In this document: positions 5,834 to 8,410 of the stretch, in pieces
How positions within the stretch are numbered: position 1 is the stretch's first letter
Layout of the letters: every line of letters starts with the position of its first letter
Source: Chloroflexota bacterium
Lineage (GTDB): Bacteria; Chloroflexota; UBA6077
NCBI GenBank assembly: GCA_023380955.1
Contig: JAMCTB010000043.1
Location: 1 to 8,410, forward strand
Reading direction: 5' to 3'
DNA length: 8,410 bases
Notes under the pieces: generated by a model
Told to the model about the DNA's origin: nothing
Database searches by the model: none
What the model saw: only the letters and a program-made list of their open reading frames with translations
Program-made: the position numbers and the translations under genes

Positions 5834-8410
5834 TCAGGCTGCGCCTGTGTGGCGGTAGTAGGCGAGCAGGAGGATCTCGGCGAGGAGCACGTACAGCAGC
5901 GAGTAGCCAAAGATGGCCAACTGCGTCGCCGCAGGCAGGGGAACGAACCCGAGGACGGCTTGGGATGTCGGCAACTCGGCGAGGAGGACGCTAACCAGCA
6001 AACCGATGCCCGTTGCCGCCAGCACTTCCCAGCTGGGTGGCACGTCCCTCCAAAAGGGCAAGTGGCTCCGAACCGGAAACAGCACCAGGATGGCAGTCAC
6101 GGCGAGCAGCAGGTACCAGGCCGTGCGCAGTTCCGGAGCGGGAGCCTCACGGAAGACGTACAGCAGCGCGAAGGCAAAGAGGGCGTTAAGGATGCCCAGG
6201 TAGAGCGCCGGCTCGAGGATATGCCGAATGACCCATCGTTGCGGCCTCTCCAACTGGTGGGAGGAGACGTGGTCGGTGGCTATGGAGAGCATCGGAAGGT
6301 CGGCCAGGATGGTCAGCAGCAGAACCTGATCCGGAAGCAGGGGCAAAAAGCTCAGCAGGAGGGACGCCACGGCAACGATCAGCACGTTGGCGAAGTTGCT
6401 GACCATGGTGTAGAGCAGATAGCGATTGAGATTGACGAAGATGCGCCTGCCCTCTCGCAACCCGTCGACCATCACGCCGAGATCGTTCTCCATCAGTATC
6501 AGGTCGCTGGCATCCTTGGCCACATCGGTGCCGCTCTGCATGGCGATCCCGACTTCGGCTGCTTTGAGGGCTGGCGCGTCGTTGATCCCATCGCCGGTGA
6601 CAGCCACGTGGCGCCCTCTGTCCTGGAGGGCCTGCACGATGCGGAACTTGTCCTCCGGGACGACTTCAGCGAAGACGTGGGCTTGCTCGGCCACCCTGGC
6701 GACGTCCTCGACCTTCCGCAGGTCCTCTCCTGCCACGATCTCGCCCGGCCCCGTTGGCAGATCAAGGGCCCTGGCCAGTGCGGTAGCGGTGTAGCGAGAA
6801 TCGCCGGTGATTATCTTGACGTCTAGCCCCAGGTTGTGGGCGCCCCGGAGGGCATCCCCGACACCCGGCCGAAGGGGATCGGCCAGCAGTATGAACCCCA
6901 GGAGGGTCAGGCCCTGCTCGTCGGCCTCGGTGATCTCTCGGCAAGGCGAGATCAGCCGTGAAGCGATGGCCAGCACCGAGTTGCCCGCTTCGGCTTCCGC
7001 CCGCGCCTGATCCGCCACCTCCTCCCGCTCGGGCGCTAGGTCTTCCGACTCGTGGCCGCGCCGAATCCGGTCGCAGCGTTGAAGCACGGGCAGTGCCGCC
7101 CCCTTGGTGATCAACTCGCACTCCTCCTCCCTCTCGGTCGCGCTCACAACCAGTACGCTCATTCTCTTCCGGGCGGAGGTGAAGGCGAGAGTGAACTGCC
7201 GGTGTATCACTGCCAGGGGAGCCAGATCCAAGCCGCGCTTCTGGGCCGCCTCGATTATGGCGTCGTCCACGGGGTGTTCGCCCAACTCGGGGAAGCTGGA
7301 GCACAACACCGCTGCCCGAAGAAGCTCGGACTCGGCGATCTCGGTCCTGAGGCCGGTGACGGCGATCCTGTTCTGGGTGATGGTCCCGGTCTTATCGGTG
7401 CAAAGGACGTCGACGGTGCTGAAGTCCTCGACGGAAGCCAGGCGGCGGACCACGACCTTCTTCCTCGCCAGGGCAGCGGCACCAATGGAGAGCGCAGCGA
7501 TGGTGACTGCCGGCAGGGCTTCGGGTATCAATCCGAGGGCTAGGGCTAGGGCCAGGGTCAGCGAGGCGATGAGGTTTCGCCCCAGCAGGGCGTTGACCAT
7601 GAAGACCAGGGCGGTCAGGGCGAGGCCGAAGCGCAGCAGAAAGCCGCCGAACCGGGTCAGATTCCGCTGAAAGCTGCCGACGCCCCGAATATCCTGTAGC
7701 AGGGACGCCGCACGGCCGAAGGCGGTGTGACTGCCGGTCCCGACCACCACGGCCTTTCCTGTCCCGGCCATCACACTCGTCCCTGAGAACAGCAGGTTCG
7801 CAGCGACTACTAGCGAGGGGGGTGGTGCCGGCAGGGGCGCCGGGCCCTTCTCCTGCCCCAGAGACTCCCCGGTGAGAGCGGCCTGGTTGACCATCAGGCT
7901 CTCGCCTTCGATTAGTCGCAGATCCGCGGGCACGAGGTCGCCAGCGCAAACCACCACGATGTCGCCTGGGACCAGGTCACGGACCGACATCTTTACCTCC
8001 CGGCCATCCCGCAAAACCCGGGCAGAGACCCGGACCAGTCGGCGGAGGTCCGCCAGGGCTCGTTCCGAACGGTACTCCTGGAAAAAGCCCAAGGATACGT
8101 TGAGGAGGAGAAGGATCAGGATGATCGCGCCGTCGACGAAATTGCCTAAGAAGATGGTAAGGATGCCGGCACCGAAGAGCATGAGAGTGATGCCATTCTC
8201 GAACTGCTCCCTCAGAATGACGAAGGCGGAACGCTCTTCCCTAGCGACAACATTGGGGCCGAAGGTGCGGAGCCGACGGGTAGCTTCCTCCGAGGTCAGA
8301 CCCTCGAGGGTGGTATCGAGCAATTCCAGGCATTCTGGAACGGCTGCCAACGCGACCGTTTCCAGGCCAACCTGGGCATTCTGTTCTGGGAAACGGCTCG
8401 GCGCTCGCAG
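5834..8410 (-). CDS. Cation-transporting P-type ATPase, magnesium-translocating-like (5' end unresolved)
   Basis: This membrane pump couples ATP hydrolysis to cation transport through a phospho-aspartate. Numbering from a TTG at 8350 (838 residues): N-terminal actuator-like segment GLTSEEATRRL...GPN (17-33); TM1-2 (about 50-92); actuator domain with TGES at 160-163; TM3-4 with PEALP at 276-280; phosphorylation motif DKTGT with Asp319; nucleotide-binding domain with KGA; TGDGINDAP hinge at 585-593; and a C-terminal membrane domain (about 643-835) with TM5 residues Asn652 and Asn655 and the TM6 segment ADLPMLSIATD (683-693). The SVEDFSTVDVLCTDKTG run and the PLLPDQVLLL...IATD ending fit P3-type, magnesium-translocating-like pumps rather than heavy-metal pumps; there is no Cys-Pro-Cys motif. 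Substrate (Mg2+ or another cation) is not proven. The frame stays open from 8350 to the right edge with no ATG or GTG in frame, and the TTG has only a weak upstream site, so the true start may lie outside the window. The stop is TGA at 5836-5834. Confidence 0.93.
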   Translation of the reverse strand: MRAPSRFPEQNAQVGLETVALAAVPECLELLDTTLEGLTSEEATRRLRTFGPNVVAREERSAFVILREQFENGITLMLFGAGILTIFLGNFVDGAIILILLLLNVSLGFFQEYRSERALADLRRLVRVSARVLRDGREVKMSVRDLVPGDIVVVCAGDLVPADLRLIEGESLMVNQAALTGESLGQEKGPAPLPAPPPSLVVAANLLFSGTSVMAGTGKAVVVGTGSHTAFGRAASLLQDIRGVGSFQRNLTRFGGFLLRFGLALTALVFMVNALLGRNLIASLTLALALALGLIPEALPAVTIAALSIGAAALARKKVVVRRLASVEDFSTVDVLCTDKTGTITQNRIAVTGLRTEIAESELLRAAVLCSSFPELGEHPVDDAIIEAAQKRGLDLAPLAVIHRQFTLAFTSARKRMSVLVVSATEREEECELITKGAALPVLQRCDRIRRGHESEDLAPEREEVADQARAEAEAGNSVLAIASRLISPCREITEADEQGLTLLGFILLADPLRPGVGDALRGAHNLGLDVKIITGDSRYTATALARALDLPTGPGEIVAGEDLRKVEDVARVAEQAHVFAEVVPEDKFRIVQALQDRGRHVAVTGDGINDAPALKAAEVGIAMQSGTDVAKDASDLILMENDLGVMVDGLREGRRIFVNLNRYLLYTMVSNFANVLIVAVASLLLSFLPLLPDQVLLLTILADLPMLSIATDHVSSHQLERPQRWVIRHILEPALYLGILNALFAFALLYVFREAPAPELRTAWYLLLAVTAILVLFPVRSHLPFWRDVPPSWEVLAATGIGLLVSVLLAELPTSQAVLGFVPLPAATQLAIFGYSLLYVLLAEILLLAYYRHTGAA

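Noticed and set aside
5831..6826. 331-codon plus-strand open frame antisense to the P-type ATPase
   Set aside because: It is Gln/Gly/Asp-rich and resembles no known protein; the opposite strand encodes the ATPase hinge and membrane domain.

Overview
This GC-rich bacterial window holds four main genes plus one gene remnant. Chloroflexota or a similar uncultured lineage is a reasonable guess, based on high G+C, a cobalamin-dependent ribonucleotide reductase as the only reductase seen, and a GTAGGGC-type twin-hairpin repeat. No marker gene settles the taxonomy.

Layout. (1) Positions 1-1855, minus strand: a sensor histidine kinase with three PAS domains, whose C-terminal end lies off the left edge. 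(2) 1856-2414: a 559-bp divergent intergenic region with short palindromes but no gene, RNA or riboswitch that I can support. (3) 2415-4844, plus strand: adenosylcobalamin-dependent (class II) ribonucleotide reductase, nrdJ, complete, with active-site and C-terminal shuttle cysteines present. (4) 4845-5166: a convergent intergenic region carrying a 75-bp twin-hairpin repeat (4883-4957) and the C-terminal remnant of a short-chain dehydrogenase (4974-5162, minus strand). (5) 5167-5697, minus strand: a small DJ-1/PfpI-fold protein with Ser where the family's nucleophile Cys is expected. (6) 5834 to the right edge, minus strand: a cation-transporting P-type ATPase most like the magnesium-translocating group, with no convincing start inside the window.

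How the genes may work together. The kinase and nrdJ are transcribed divergently and share upstream DNA. NrdJ makes deoxynucleotides with or without oxygen. The ATPase, the DJ-1-like gene and the dehydrogenase remnant lie on one strand in that transcription order. PfpI-like proteins and this class of dehydrogenase are both often stress-associated, so the last two may be what is left of a stress cassette; that is inference. I see no defence system, CRISPR array, transposase or wholly new system. The most unusual items are the dehydrogenase remnant abutting the DJ-1-like gene, the Cys-to-Ser change in that protein, and the twin-hairpin repeat.
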